From Thermoplasma sp. Kam2015 (GTDB lineage: Archaea; Thermoplasmatota; Thermoplasmata; Thermoplasmatales; Thermoplasmataceae): a stretch of 64,000 bases of DNA. Each line of letters starts with the position of its first letter. The stretch's first letter is position 1. The notes beneath the pieces were generated by a model. It was not told the DNA's origin, did not search any database, and saw only the letters and a program-made list of their open reading frames with translations. Location of the stretch: NCBI RefSeq assembly GCF_003205235.1, contig NZ_QJSM01000018.1:1-64000 (forward strand). Reading direction: 5' to 3'. Below are positions 56,497 through 64,000 of this stretch, piece by piece. Position numbers and translations under genes: made by a program.

Positions 56497-57248
56497 GGTG
56501 GTTAAGGATAGATGACTCAGCTCTCAAACAGCTCATAAAAAACGATGAATTTGCATTCAGATCCAACCTTGATAGAAAGACGCTTGATCTTGTTTTTGAC
56601 AAGCGTACCCTTGAGGCATTGAAATACGTTTTTTCAAGATACAGTATTGATTATCTGGATTTTCCAATTTCCTCCGGCAAGGAATCCGTCGTCTTCAGGG
56701 CAATCTCCGGCAGAAAGTTCGTGGCGGTGAAGATATTCAAGATGTCAACGCTGAAGTTCATGAACATAAGAAAATACATCGAGGGCGACCAGCGATTTGC
56801 AAAGATAAGGATCGACAGAAACGATATAATACCCGTATGGGTAAGAAAGGAGTACACAAACCTGATGGCCTTGGAAAATGCGGGAGTGCCAGCACCAAAA
56901 CCGATAGGGTTCTTCAAAAACATCCTGGTTATGTCCTATATAGGAACCAAGTCCGGTCCGGCTCCACAGATAAGGGATGTCGAAATAAATGATGCAATAT
57001 ATGAAGAAGTTCTCGATGGTATGCGCCGCATGTACAGGAATAGGATAGTGCACTCGGATCTAAGCGAATACAACATGCTTTACCACAGAAGGGTCTACTT
57101 CATAGATCTGGCGCAGGCGGTGGATATAGATCACCCGATGGCCTCAGAATTTCTTGAAAGGGATATAATCAATGTAAGCAACTTTTTCTCGAAACATGGA
57201 ATTGCGACAACCCCCGAATCCATAGAAAAATACATAAAAGGAAAGTAG
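56493..57248 (+). CDS. rio1: RIO1-type serine protein kinase/ATPase
   Basis: A 251-residue atypical kinase acting in late 30S maturation. The flexible P-loop is PISSGKESVVFRA (family STGKEA-like), VAVKIFKMSTLKFMNIRKYI and VWVRKEYTNLMALENAGVPA are RIO1 blocks, the catalytic loop is HSDLSEYNML with the usual HAD written HSD, and the metal motif is FIDLAQAVD. It starts on a codon overlapping the aIF1A stop; its own stop codon overlaps the 3-prime end of the initiator tRNA gene on the other strand. Confidence 0.93.
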   Translation: MRWLRIDDSALKQLIKNDEFAFRSNLDRKTLDLVFDKRTLEALKYVFSRYSIDYLDFPISSGKESVVFRAISGRKFVAVKIFKMSTLKFMNIRKYIEGDQRFAKIRIDRNDIIPVWVRKEYTNLMALENAGVPAPKPIGFFKNILVMSYIGTKSGPAPQIRDVEINDAIYEEVLDGMRRMYRNRIVHSDLSEYNMLYHRRVYFIDLAQAVDIDHPMASEFLERDIINVSNFFSKHGIATTPESIEKYIKGK

Positions 57249-57320
57249 CGGGGGATGGATTTGAACCATCGATCTACGGGTTATGAGCCCATCGGGATTT
57301 CCTGACTACCCCACCCCGCT
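57246..57320 (-). tRNA. Initiator tRNA-Met (anticodon CAT)
   Basis: The minus strand begins AGCGGGG and ends CCCCGCT plus discriminator A, giving the A1-U72 pair of archaeal/eukaryal initiators; the anticodon stem GGG/CCC encloses loop CTCATAA, the three G-C pairs of initiators. T arm GATGG/CCATC with TTCAAAT. No intron, no CCA. It lies between RIO1 and the Dim2-like gene, sharing its three last bases with the RIO1 stop codon. Confidence 0.95.
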
Positions 57321-57420
57321 TTTAGATGTAGTATCGGCCTAATACGAGGCTGTAAGGGTTTATGGCATCTGGCTTAATCAACCTTTCGCTGGAATAGGGA
57401 GTTCTCGTATTTTTCAACGG

Positions 57421-57990
57421 TCATCCAAAGCTCTCTTCTATCCTCTTGAATCTCAGCTCTCTGGCCTTCCTCTCCAGGAATTCATACACTGTCCTGTGTT
57501 TCTTCCCATTTATGATCATATTGATGGCCTCCTCCGCATAGGTAACTGCCAGATAGTCTCCTATGATGGAAACGGTATCGCCATATACCGATATGAACGA
57601 TCCTGTGAGCTCCTCTATTATGGTGCGAGTTTTTCCACCTGTACCTATGACCCTGGCCTTGATCTGTGCGATCCTGCTTGAACCGGGTTTCGCGAATTCT
57701 CTCAGCGATATTATCACCAGCTGCATACCCTCTTCAAAGAGGAGCATCGCCTTCTCCGGGTTGAATCCACGGCCTATGGCCTGAACCACGCTTTTCGCGG
57801 TATTGGATTTTATCGCATCGCCCATCTGGTCTATAGATACCTCTCCCTCATCGCTGTCTATGGTGAGCTTTACCTCGCCGTTCTTCTCTATCTCCTTCTT
57901 TGTTGAACCGTCCTTTCCGATGACCACGCTTATTCTGTCCTTCGGAACTCTGACGGTATCGAAATACACTCTATCATCACCAGTGGACAA
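57421..57990 (-). CDS. Dim2/Pno1-like KH-domain protein
   Basis: A 189-residue protein with two KH domains: VRVPKDRISVVIGKDGSTKK has the GxxG loop GKDG in the first; KARVIGTGGKTRTIIEELTG has GTGG in the second, as in Pno1/Dim2, which binds the 3-prime end of 16S/18S rRNA during small-subunit maturation. In many archaea it follows rio1 in the aIF1A operon; here it lies nearby but on the opposite strand, behind the initiator tRNA. TEE-like C-terminal RKARELRFKRIEESFG is basic. Confidence 0.9.
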   Translation of the reverse strand: MSTGDDRVYFDTVRVPKDRISVVIGKDGSTKKEIEKNGEVKLTIDSDEGEVSIDQMGDAIKSNTAKSVVQAIGRGFNPEKAMLLFEEGMQLVIISLREFAKPGSSRIAQIKARVIGTGGKTRTIIEELTGSFISVYGDTVSIIGDYLAVTYAEEAINMIINGKKHRTVYEFLERKARELRFKRIEESFG

Positions 57991-58045
57991 TTATTGTGTT
58001 CTGGCATATCAACGTTATCCTTCCGACCGGACTTATGCTGTATGA

Positions 58046-59233
58046 TCAGCGCAGATATTCCTTGCCTATGGATTCCCTTGCCACGATAAGCTTCATTATC
58101 TCGCGCGATCCCTCGGCCAGCATAAACGATCTTATCCCGCGGAGGGCCCATTCTTCTGGGCAGTCCTTGGAGTATCCATATGCCCCCTGCCACTGCATTG
58201 CATCGTTTATGGCATCGAAACCCCAGGTCGTTGATATGAGCTTGGCCATGGCTATGTTCTTGCTCACATAGAATCTGCTGTATCTCCCATATCTCTGTTC
58301 CTGATCGTAGATCCAGAGCGATCTGTAGGCGAAATTCAGCGCAGCCTCCATCTTTGCAACGTCGTCTGCAACCTGGAACTGGAGCCCTTCGTAGGTGGCT
58401 ATCTCGCGCCCGAAGGCCTTCCTCTGCTTCATGTAATTTATTCCGTTTTCAATGGATTTCAGGGCAGTTCCTGCGGAAATTACGGATATGAGACCTCTCG
58501 CAAATTCAAAACCTTCATGCACTATGTTGAAGCCGTGGTTCTCCTCTCCAATCAGGTATCTGGATGGTACATGGAGATCGTTGAATCTCAGCACACCCCA
58601 TGAGGATCCTTCTCTTCCCATCTCCTCAAGGTAGGATATCTCTATATCATCGGAATATGGTACGTAGAGTAGTGATATGCCCTTCGATCCAGCACCTTCC
58701 TTTGTCTTCACTACCGTCACGAAACCCCCACCGTGCTCCTTCACATCTCTGACCAGGCTTATGAAGGATTTCTCGCCGTTGACTATGTATTCATCGCCGC
58801 TTCTCTTCGCAGTTGTATCGATTCCGGCGACATCTGATCCGTGTCCGGACTCGGTTGAGGCGATAGCTGTGATCCATTGGCCCTTCGCTACCTTTCGCAG
58901 AACATCTCCAAATACTTCCTCCTTTCCATACTTGGAGATAAGATACGACCATGCATTGTCCACAAGGAACAGAACAGGTATGGAAGCCGTCGGATCGCTT
59001 CTAGCAATCTGCTCTGCAACAATGCCAGTCGAAACGGCATCGGCCCCCATTCCTCCGAATTTCTCAGGAACCGTCATGCCAAGGTAACCCATCCTTGCCA
59101 TCTCGCTGTAAACCTCCTCTGGGATCCTCCTCTGACTGCGCATCTTCGCTATGGATGGTGCTATGACCGATTCAGAGAATTTCCTTGCAGTTTCCATCAG
59201 TAGCTTCTGATCTTCGCTAAATTCAAAATCCAT
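58046..59233 (-). CDS. Acyl-CoA dehydrogenase
   Basis: A FAD enzyme of about 395 residues oxidising acyl-CoA to enoyl-CoA. DFEFSEDQKLLMETARKF starts the helical N-domain, ITAIASTESGHGSDVAGIDT gives the FAD/substrate beta-domain motif, ERQ-like RKAFGREIATYEGLQFQVAD and GAYGYSKDCPEEWALR the C-domain, and the C-terminal AEGSREIMKLIVAR contains the catalytic-glutamate region. The ATG at 59233 is preferred to the frame opening five codons earlier because it begins the conserved N-helix. Substrate chain length cannot be read from the sequence. It is monocistronic. Confidence 0.9.
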   Translation of the reverse strand: MDFEFSEDQKLLMETARKFSESVIAPSIAKMRSQRRIPEEVYSEMARMGYLGMTVPEKFGGMGADAVSTGIVAEQIARSDPTASIPVLFLVDNAWSYLISKYGKEEVFGDVLRKVAKGQWITAIASTESGHGSDVAGIDTTAKRSGDEYIVNGEKSFISLVRDVKEHGGGFVTVVKTKEGAGSKGISLLYVPYSDDIEISYLEEMGREGSSWGVLRFNDLHVPSRYLIGEENHGFNIVHEGFEFARGLISVISAGTALKSIENGINYMKQRKAFGREIATYEGLQFQVADDVAKMEAALNFAYRSLWIYDQEQRYGRYSRFYVSKNIAMAKLISTTWGFDAINDAMQWQGAYGYSKDCPEEWALRGIRSFMLAEGSREIMKLIVARESIGKEYLR

Positions 59234-59324
59234 GATGTTGAAGCACAATACCGATTAAATTTTTTTCCAGTGGGCATTCATATATCAAGCATAATTATAA
59301 TATACATAGGAACAATGAAAGAAT

Positions 59325-59864
59325 ATGGACAGTTTATATCATTCGGTACCAGTGGGTCCAAAGCCACCAGATGAAGTATATACAATCGTGGAGATCCCGA
59401 GGGGAAGCAGGGTAAAATACGAGATAGCTAAGGAATTCCCAGGCATGCTCGTCGATAGGGTTCTCTATTCATCTGTTGTGTATCCCGTGGACTACGGCCT
59501 GATTCCCAGAACCCTGTATTACGATGGCGATCCTATGGACGTCATGATTCTGATATCGCAGCCAACATTTCCGGGTGCCATCATGAAGGTCAGGCCTATT
59601 GGTATGATGAAGATGCTAGATCAGGGTGAGACAGATAATAAGATACTGGCTGTCTTCGATAAGGATCCGAACGTGAGCAATATAAAGGACATTAAGGATG
59701 TGAATGCACATCTTCTGGATGAGATCGCCAATTTCTTCTCCACGTATAAGCTTCTTGAGAAGAAGGAGACCAAGGTTCTGGGCTGGGAAGGAAAGGACGC
59801 GGCGCTGAAGGAAATACAGGTATCAATGAAGATGTACGAGGAGAAGTACGGAAAGAAGGATTAG
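59325..59864 (+). CDS. ppa: Inorganic pyrophosphatase (family I)
   Basis: A 179-residue soluble hexameric-type pyrophosphatase. [12 protein letters not shown] is the N-terminal phosphate-binding block, [20 protein letters not shown] contains the metal aspartates with [10 protein letters not shown], and [17 protein letters not shown] is the usual third site. It drives biosynthetic reactions by hydrolysing pyrophosphate. The N-terminus [16 protein letters not shown] is as expected for archaeal enzymes. Confidence 0.96.
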   Translation: MDSLYHSVPVGPKPPDEVYTIVEIPRGSRVKYEIAKEFPGMLVDRVLYSSVVYPVDYGLIPRTLYYDGDPMDVMILISQPTFPGAIMKVRPIGMMKMLDQGETDNKILAVFDKDPNVSNIKDIKDVNAHLLDEIANFFSTYKLLEKKETKVLGWEGKDAALKEIQVSMKMYEEKYGKKD

Positions 59865-59873
59865 GTGTGTGGC

Positions 59874-60197
59874 ATGGCATGGATAAAGATCCGTGTCGGA
59901 TCCGGTGTCCTAATGATAGATGATGGATTGGGCGAAACGATGCGAAACAGATACCTCGTTCTGCGCACCAGGATGGAAAACGGGCCATGTCAGGACGGCA
60001 TGTGTCAGATAATAAGGCAGATAGACGCATCACTCGAGGATCAGGTTCCGGACAACATGCTCTTCTTTGGCGATCAGCAGATACGCATCGCCATGGATAC
60101 CCAGACATATCGATCCATAAATAAGGGCAGAGAAAGCCTGAAGATCAGGCTTGCTCGTGCCGGTATACAGGTATCGGGTTTCACTTACGTAACCTGA
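59874..60197 (+). CDS. Small protein of unknown function downstream of ppa
   Basis: A 107-residue protein starting 10 bp after the ppa stop (ATG 59874; a GTG at 59865 is possible), so probably cotranscribed with it. It is mixed alpha/beta with a strand-rich start (WIKIRVGSGVLMIDDGLG) and a GPCQDGMC segment whose two cysteines could bind metal or form a disulfide. No family is known to me. Confidence 0.6.
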   Translation: MAWIKIRVGSGVLMIDDGLGETMRNRYLVLRTRMENGPCQDGMCQIIRQIDASLEDQVPDNMLFFGDQQIRIAMDTQTYRSINKGRESLKIRLARAGIQVSGFTYVT

Positions 60198-60248
60198 TAC
60201 ATATATGAATACAGAGAATCTATTTACTTTTGGAAATAATTTACCAAT

Positions 60249-61109
60249 GTGCCTGATCCATATTATGACAAGTTGCAAAGAATACGCATACTCATAACGT
60301 TAAAGAGATACGCGGAAGCGATCAGGATCATAGACGCTATCCTCGCGGAGAAAGAGGATCAGGTTCTGTTCTACTATAAGATGTCCCTGCTATACCAATT
60401 GGGAAGGTTCGATGAACTAAGAAGGACGGCGGATTACGCCGTTTCACGTTTTCCTGAGAGCCTGTCTATGAGGATATGGCATCTCATAAGTGACATAAAG
60501 ATCGGCGATGTGCTGGCAGCTGCAGATCTGATGCCATCAATAGATCGCATAGCCTCTTCAGATAAGAAGGATGACAGGATCAGATTCCCGGATCCGTTCG
60601 CTGAAAGATTCTACGGTTCGGTTAGATTTCTGAAAGAAATGTATGGAAAATCGGTGCTGACGTGGGAAATGGGCGATCTGATAAGAAAGATGGTTGATGA
60701 CAGGGTTCCGCAGGAGACAATTGAAGGTCTATATACATCCCACTTCGATCACCTGGACAGAAATCTGAAGGATCTGAATGGAAACAGCAGATCCTTTTAC
60801 CTGCTCTCCAAGGGACGTATAGGTGATGCCCTGCTGGATATGCTTCGCAACGGTCAAGCCGAAATATACAGGAAATTTATGCTGGATAAATTCACGGAAT
60901 TCTACAAGCAGACCGAATCTCAGAGGGATCCATTCATACTGGCCGTTCGCTATCACATTGCACGGCTAAAAGATAAAAGCATTCAGGCCCTGAACGATGC
61001 AACTAGCATTGATTATATGGAAAAGGGCATTGCAAGGATGATCATTGAGTCTGAGAATAACGTGTTAACCTCTTCAGAGGTTCCACAAACGGTTCAGGCG
61101 TTACGCTGA
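60249..61109 (+). CDS. TPR-like helical protein of unknown function
   Basis: A 286-residue, all-helical protein starting on GTG. The N-terminal 90 residues contain two tetratricopeptide-like repeats (YYDKLQRIRILITLKRYAEA, VLFYYKMSLLYQLGRFDELR); the remainder is a less regular helical domain. It may serve as a scaffold. Its 3-prime end overlaps the convergent ATPase-TPR gene by 68 bp. The TACCAAT heptamer stands directly before the start codon, as at the thiolase gene. Confidence 0.65.
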   Translation: MPDPYYDKLQRIRILITLKRYAEAIRIIDAILAEKEDQVLFYYKMSLLYQLGRFDELRRTADYAVSRFPESLSMRIWHLISDIKIGDVLAAADLMPSIDRIASSDKKDDRIRFPDPFAERFYGSVRFLKEMYGKSVLTWEMGDLIRKMVDDRVPQETIEGLYTSHFDHLDRNLKDLNGNSRSFYLLSKGRIGDALLDMLRNGQAEIYRKFMLDKFTEFYKQTESQRDPFILAVRYHIARLKDKSIQALNDATSIDYMEKGIARMIIESENNVLTSSEVPQTVQALR

Positions 61110-63594
61110 TTATGTGCCTTAGATCTTCATCCTTGCCGGCAAATCTGTAAAGCGCAAATGCATTCAGAAGCACTGGAAGCATGGATTTCAGAGATCCGTG
61201 GAGATGATCCTCCTCGATTATTCTGTACCTTGAAGACACTATGCCGTCATAGTTCTCGCTGCGTATATTGCCGAATATAGAATAGCACGCATCATAGTAT
61301 TCGATATTTGTTGGAGGCTTTGGCATCTTATCGAAGTACATTCTGAATTCCTCAATATTATCTGTGAACAGGTACATTAACGCCCTGTGGAACGATGCAT
61401 TCACTATCTCATATGGAATGTTCATATGGTATGCTGCCTGATCAGCCTTTTCCATATACTTCATGGCCAGATCGCCATTGCCCTTCAGATAGAAATAGTA
61501 GGAGATTGCTATATAAAATGTGCTGGCATAATCATCTCTGTACACATTTCTCTCTATCTCCTGTTCAGATACCTCTGATCCGCCATCTGCAATGCTCGAT
61601 ATTATCTGCGTGAATATCCTGGCCATAGAAGACTGTTCTTCATTTGCACCCTCTTCAGCTGCGAGCATGGCATACTTCCTTGCCAGTTTGAAGTCCAGCA
61701 GACCTGTGTAATAGAGTGCAAGGAACCTGTGTATGTGATAGGCAACACGTTTTTCACCGGTGACATCCAGTATTCTCAGCATGAGCGGTATATACCCCTC
61801 CGCATACTCCTGATGGCCAATTACGTAGTATATCTCGGAGAGATTGTACACAGCGTATAGTCTGGATATCAGATCCCCAGTGGTGTAGGTTTGTTCGATC
61901 AGCTCTTTGAGGGTGCTTATTGCCTGATCATACTTGCCCGTATACACATCTATGAGAGATATGTTGTTTAGGTTCCTTGCCACCTCGGAGTAGTTGCCAA
62001 TGGTCCTGTTTATCTCCAGGGCCTCACCATATTTCTTCAGGGCATCATCGTATCTGTACTCCGCCATGTCTATACCGCCGAGCAGGTTCAGGGCTCCTGC
62101 CTCCATGTCCTTCAGGCCCATCTTCCTCGACCTGATCAGAACATCCTGGAGAAGATCCGTTGCGGCATCATAGTCCCCCCTTCTGTAAAGTATGGATGCC
62201 TTCTTGTATTTGAGCGATATTTCGTCCCTCTCATCATTGAGCTTTCCAGAGAGGCTATCAAGTAGCTCGCTGGCTCTATCATATTCGCCCTTCGATATCA
62301 GAATACTGGATACATCCATGACCACGGTGAGGCTGTCGTGATCGTATGCATTGTAGCATTCCAGGGCTCTTTCCAGCTCCCCCTTTCTGTAATAGGCATG
62401 GCACAGAACATATGCTGCCGGTGATTTGCTGTCTTTCCCGAAGACGAACTCCAGATCCTCTATCGCCTCATCTATCGAACCGTACATATCCACTATCTTT
62501 TCTCCAGTCTGCTCTATGATCTTCATTATGTCGTTCAGGCGCCCTCCCTGTCTCAATATGTGTATCTTCTGGGCCTCATTGAGAGATCTGAAGAAATCCG
62601 TCTCATACATCCTCTGTATTATGTATTCTTTTTCTGATTCTGATATATTTCGCATCACCGTTTGCTTGATCTTATCATTATCATACCTCACAACTCCATT
62701 GACGAATCTTATCATGCCAGACGCCTCAAGGCTCTTCATCATCTCAAGCAGATCTGACTTCGGCTTGCCTAGAAGCGTGGAGAGATCATCTAGAGTGAGA
62801 TCCCTTCCAGCCACAGCCATTATCTGTATCATAGTTCTCTGAAGTTCCGTCAGATTCCTGAGAACGCGTTCATAGTAGATCTCCGTAGTGGGTGGAACCG
62901 GAAAGTAGCGGAAGGATACCTCATTTATTTCGTTTTTCTCGTTTATTAGCCCAAGATCCTTATAATATCTCAGAGCATAGCGAAAATTATCCATGTTGAA
63001 GTTTGTTATTCTGGCAATCTCTTTTACGAAATTCTCCGGCAGCTTGTAACCCATCTTCTTAGTCAAAAATACTATATCATCAAGGCCGGGTTTCTCTATC
63101 TTCAGTATATTTATGTAATCCTCACTAGCTATAAAATTTATGAATCTATCATAATCTTCAGCATCATCCGTACTGTACGTTCCTATGAAGGTTATGTTCC
63201 TGTTCCGCGTTGCTCTGCACATATAGAGCAGTATGTTCTTCGATTCTATGGTGAGCCTCTCCATTCCGTATACCGCAACCACGATCCTCTTCCTGTTGTT
63301 CTTGACGAATTCATCAAATTCCCTTATTATTTCATTCCTATCTCTGCTCTCAGTCCTTGATGTCAACTTATCCATTATAGCGTTCACGGTCTGATTCCTG
63401 TAAAGCTCTCCGATGGGAGGGGCAGCCTCGGAGACAACAAAGTAATCGAGCTTCTCCAGAGATTTCAGCAGTATCTCCAGAATATCCTTTTTCCCTATGA
63501 AGCTATCCCCAACCAGCACATATGAAGATGAGCTTTTCTGAATGCTTGATATGATAAAATCAGGAATCTCCTTGAGCGATAGCGCTTTCTCCAT
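61042..63594 (-). CDS. STAND-like ATPase with TPR domain, degenerate Walker A
   Basis: An 850-residue protein. Residues 1-about 230 look like an AAA/STAND nucleotide-binding domain: SYVLVGDSFIGKKDILEIL is the Walker A region with the final S/T of GxxxxGK[ST] changed to K (K36), and KRIVVAVYGMERLTIESKNI is the Walker B strand with no DE pair. A winged-helix-like section follows (LTELQRTMIQIMAVAGRDLT, LEASGMIRFVNGVVRYDNDK), then about twelve TPR-like repeats to the end (for example YRYDDALKKYGEALEINRTI). MalT-type regulators share this order. Function unknown; ATP use is doubtful. Confidence 0.72.
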   Translation of the reverse strand: MEKALSLKEIPDFIISSIQKSSSSYVLVGDSFIGKKDILEILLKSLEKLDYFVVSEAAPPIGELYRNQTVNAIMDKLTSRTESRDRNEIIREFDEFVKNNRKRIVVAVYGMERLTIESKNILLYMCRATRNRNITFIGTYSTDDAEDYDRFINFIASEDYINILKIEKPGLDDIVFLTKKMGYKLPENFVKEIARITNFNMDNFRYALRYYKDLGLINEKNEINEVSFRYFPVPPTTEIYYERVLRNLTELQRTMIQIMAVAGRDLTLDDLSTLLGKPKSDLLEMMKSLEASGMIRFVNGVVRYDNDKIKQTVMRNISESEKEYIIQRMYETDFFRSLNEAQKIHILRQGGRLNDIMKIIEQTGEKIVDMYGSIDEAIEDLEFVFGKDSKSPAAYVLCHAYYRKGELERALECYNAYDHDSLTVVMDVSSILISKGEYDRASELLDSLSGKLNDERDEISLKYKKASILYRRGDYDAATDLLQDVLIRSRKMGLKDMEAGALNLLGGIDMAEYRYDDALKKYGEALEINRTIGNYSEVARNLNNISLIDVYTGKYDQAISTLKELIEQTYTTGDLISRLYAVYNLSEIYYVIGHQEYAEGYIPLMLRILDVTGEKRVAYHIHRFLALYYTGLLDFKLARKYAMLAAEEGANEEQSSMARIFTQIISSIADGGSEVSEQEIERNVYRDDYASTFYIAISYYFYLKGNGDLAMKYMEKADQAAYHMNIPYEIVNASFHRALMYLFTDNIEEFRMYFDKMPKPPTNIEYYDACYSIFGNIRSENYDGIVSSRYRIIEEDHLHGSLKSMLPVLLNAFALYRFAGKDEDLRHIISVTPEPFVEPLKRLTRYSQTQ

Positions 63595-63645
63595 GCTGCA
63601 GCATCTACGAATATAAATTAAAACTTTCTTCCATAAATCAAGATT

Positions 63646-64000
63646 TCATTTCATATTGAGGCTTATTCTCTTTCCAGAATATGTGGTTCTGTAAATTCCG
63701 AACTCCGGATTATCCCTGAGCTGTTCTATGCTGAATACGGGTCCCTGTTTGCAGACCTGAAGGCCACCAACTGAACACGAATCGCATATGCCAATACCGC
63801 ATTTCATTGTTCGTTCAAGAGAGAACTCAGCATCGACTTGTCTATCCTTGAGTTTCAGCATAACCCTGTAAAGCATCTGTTCAGGTCCGCACACATAGAT
63901 CTTCCTGTACACGGACAGATCCATGCGATCCAGGAGATCGTGGGGGAAACCATGGAAACCGGCGCTGCCATCATCCGTCGCAAGGAACAGTCTGCTATCA
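63646..64000 (-). CDS. Dihydroorotate dehydrogenase electron-transfer subunit (PyrK-like), partial
   Basis: The frame is open to the right edge, so the N-terminal FAD domain is missing. The visible 117 residues contain LFLATDDGSAGFHGFPHDLL and KIYVCGPEQMLYRVML, the NAD(P)H-binding end of the ferredoxin-reductase module, then the [2Fe-2S] cysteines in CGIGICDSC plus a fourth, spaced C-x4-C-x2-C-x7-C, and the strand tail of PyrK proteins. It would pass electrons to the PyrD catalytic subunit in pyrimidine synthesis; sulfhydrogenase gamma subunits are a possible alternative. The next gene is beyond the window. Confidence 0.85.
   Translation of the reverse strand, partial: DSRLFLATDDGSAGFHGFPHDLLDRMDLSVYRKIYVCGPEQMLYRVMLKLKDRQVDAEFSLERTMKCGIGICDSCSVGGLQVCKQGPVFSIEQLRDNPEFGIYRTTYSGKRISLNMK

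Overview
Organism. The window looks like chromosomal DNA of a thermoacidophilic euryarchaeon of the order Thermoplasmatales, most probably Thermoplasma acidophilum or a very close relative. This rests on archaeal L11-L1-L10-L12 and RpoH-B-A1-A2-NusA gene orders, a single fused RpoB, RPA-type ssDNA-binding proteins, deoxyhypusine synthase, an archaeal initiator tRNA, many start codons 23-30 nt after a TATA-like box (leaderless transcripts), an acid-protease-type surface S53 peptidase, and a G+C content that looks mid-forties by eye (higher than Picrophilus or Ferroplasma). The species is an inference. Layout, left part. 0.4-2.8 kb: tRNA-Gly, MTA phosphorylase and a beta-CASP RNase. 2.8-5.7 kb: sugar-porter MFS protein, NDP-sugar nucleotidyltransferase and a small unknown. 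5.7-13.0 kb: isoaspartyl peptidase, then a glycogen/alpha-glucan locus (GH57 amylase, GT4 synthase and debranching enzyme in overlapping frames, facing a GH15 glucoamylase across a short divergent promoter). 13.3-15.3 kb: SDR sugar epimerase and GHMP sugar kinase. 15.4-20.5 kb: a PadR-regulated MFS locus, an APC permease and an ACT-domain regulator. 20.7-25.7 kb: a thiolase-fold protein without its nucleophilic cysteine plus its DUF35 partner, Nudix, spermidine synthase, deoxyhypusine synthase and peroxiredoxin. SpeE produces the MTA used by the phosphorylase at 0.75 kb and the spermidine used by deoxyhypusine synthase. Middle. 25.9 kb carries a secreted beta-rich protein; 26.9-29.5 kb the L11-L1-L10-L12 ribosomal stalk operon; 31-32.8 kb asd and a short aspartokinase, then tRNA-Val. 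From 32.9 to 45.2 kb lies an accessory, AT-richer region. It starts right after tRNA-Val with decayed IS200/IS605 (TnpB) remnants and holds a ChrB-like gene, a 1.38-kDa-residue-class (about 1,380 aa) membrane-anchored S53 protease, several winged-helix regulators, and a cluster of small Sec-secreted sequon-rich proteins around a Ser-His-Asp (SipW-like) signal peptidase. I regard this cluster, with its third relative at 25.9 kb, as the best candidate for an undescribed system: a surface filament or matrix locus analogous to TasA/AbpA-SipW or Sulfolobus threads. One pair of its secreted proteins shares a 5-prime 105-nt block that is almost identical in DNA although the rest has diverged. Right part. 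45.3-47.2 kb: RPA and RPA-associated protein; tRNA-Lys; 47.5-56.0 kb: rpoH-rpoB-rpoA1-rpoA2-nusA, where RpoA2 has an unusual N-terminal extension of about 110 residues; 56.1-58.0 kb: aIF1A-RIO1, initiator tRNA-Met and a Dim2-like KH protein (small-subunit biogenesis and initiation); then acyl-CoA dehydrogenase, pyrophosphatase, small unknowns, a TPR protein, a large ATPase-TPR regulator and, cut by the right edge, a PyrK-like iron-sulfur flavoprotein subunit.
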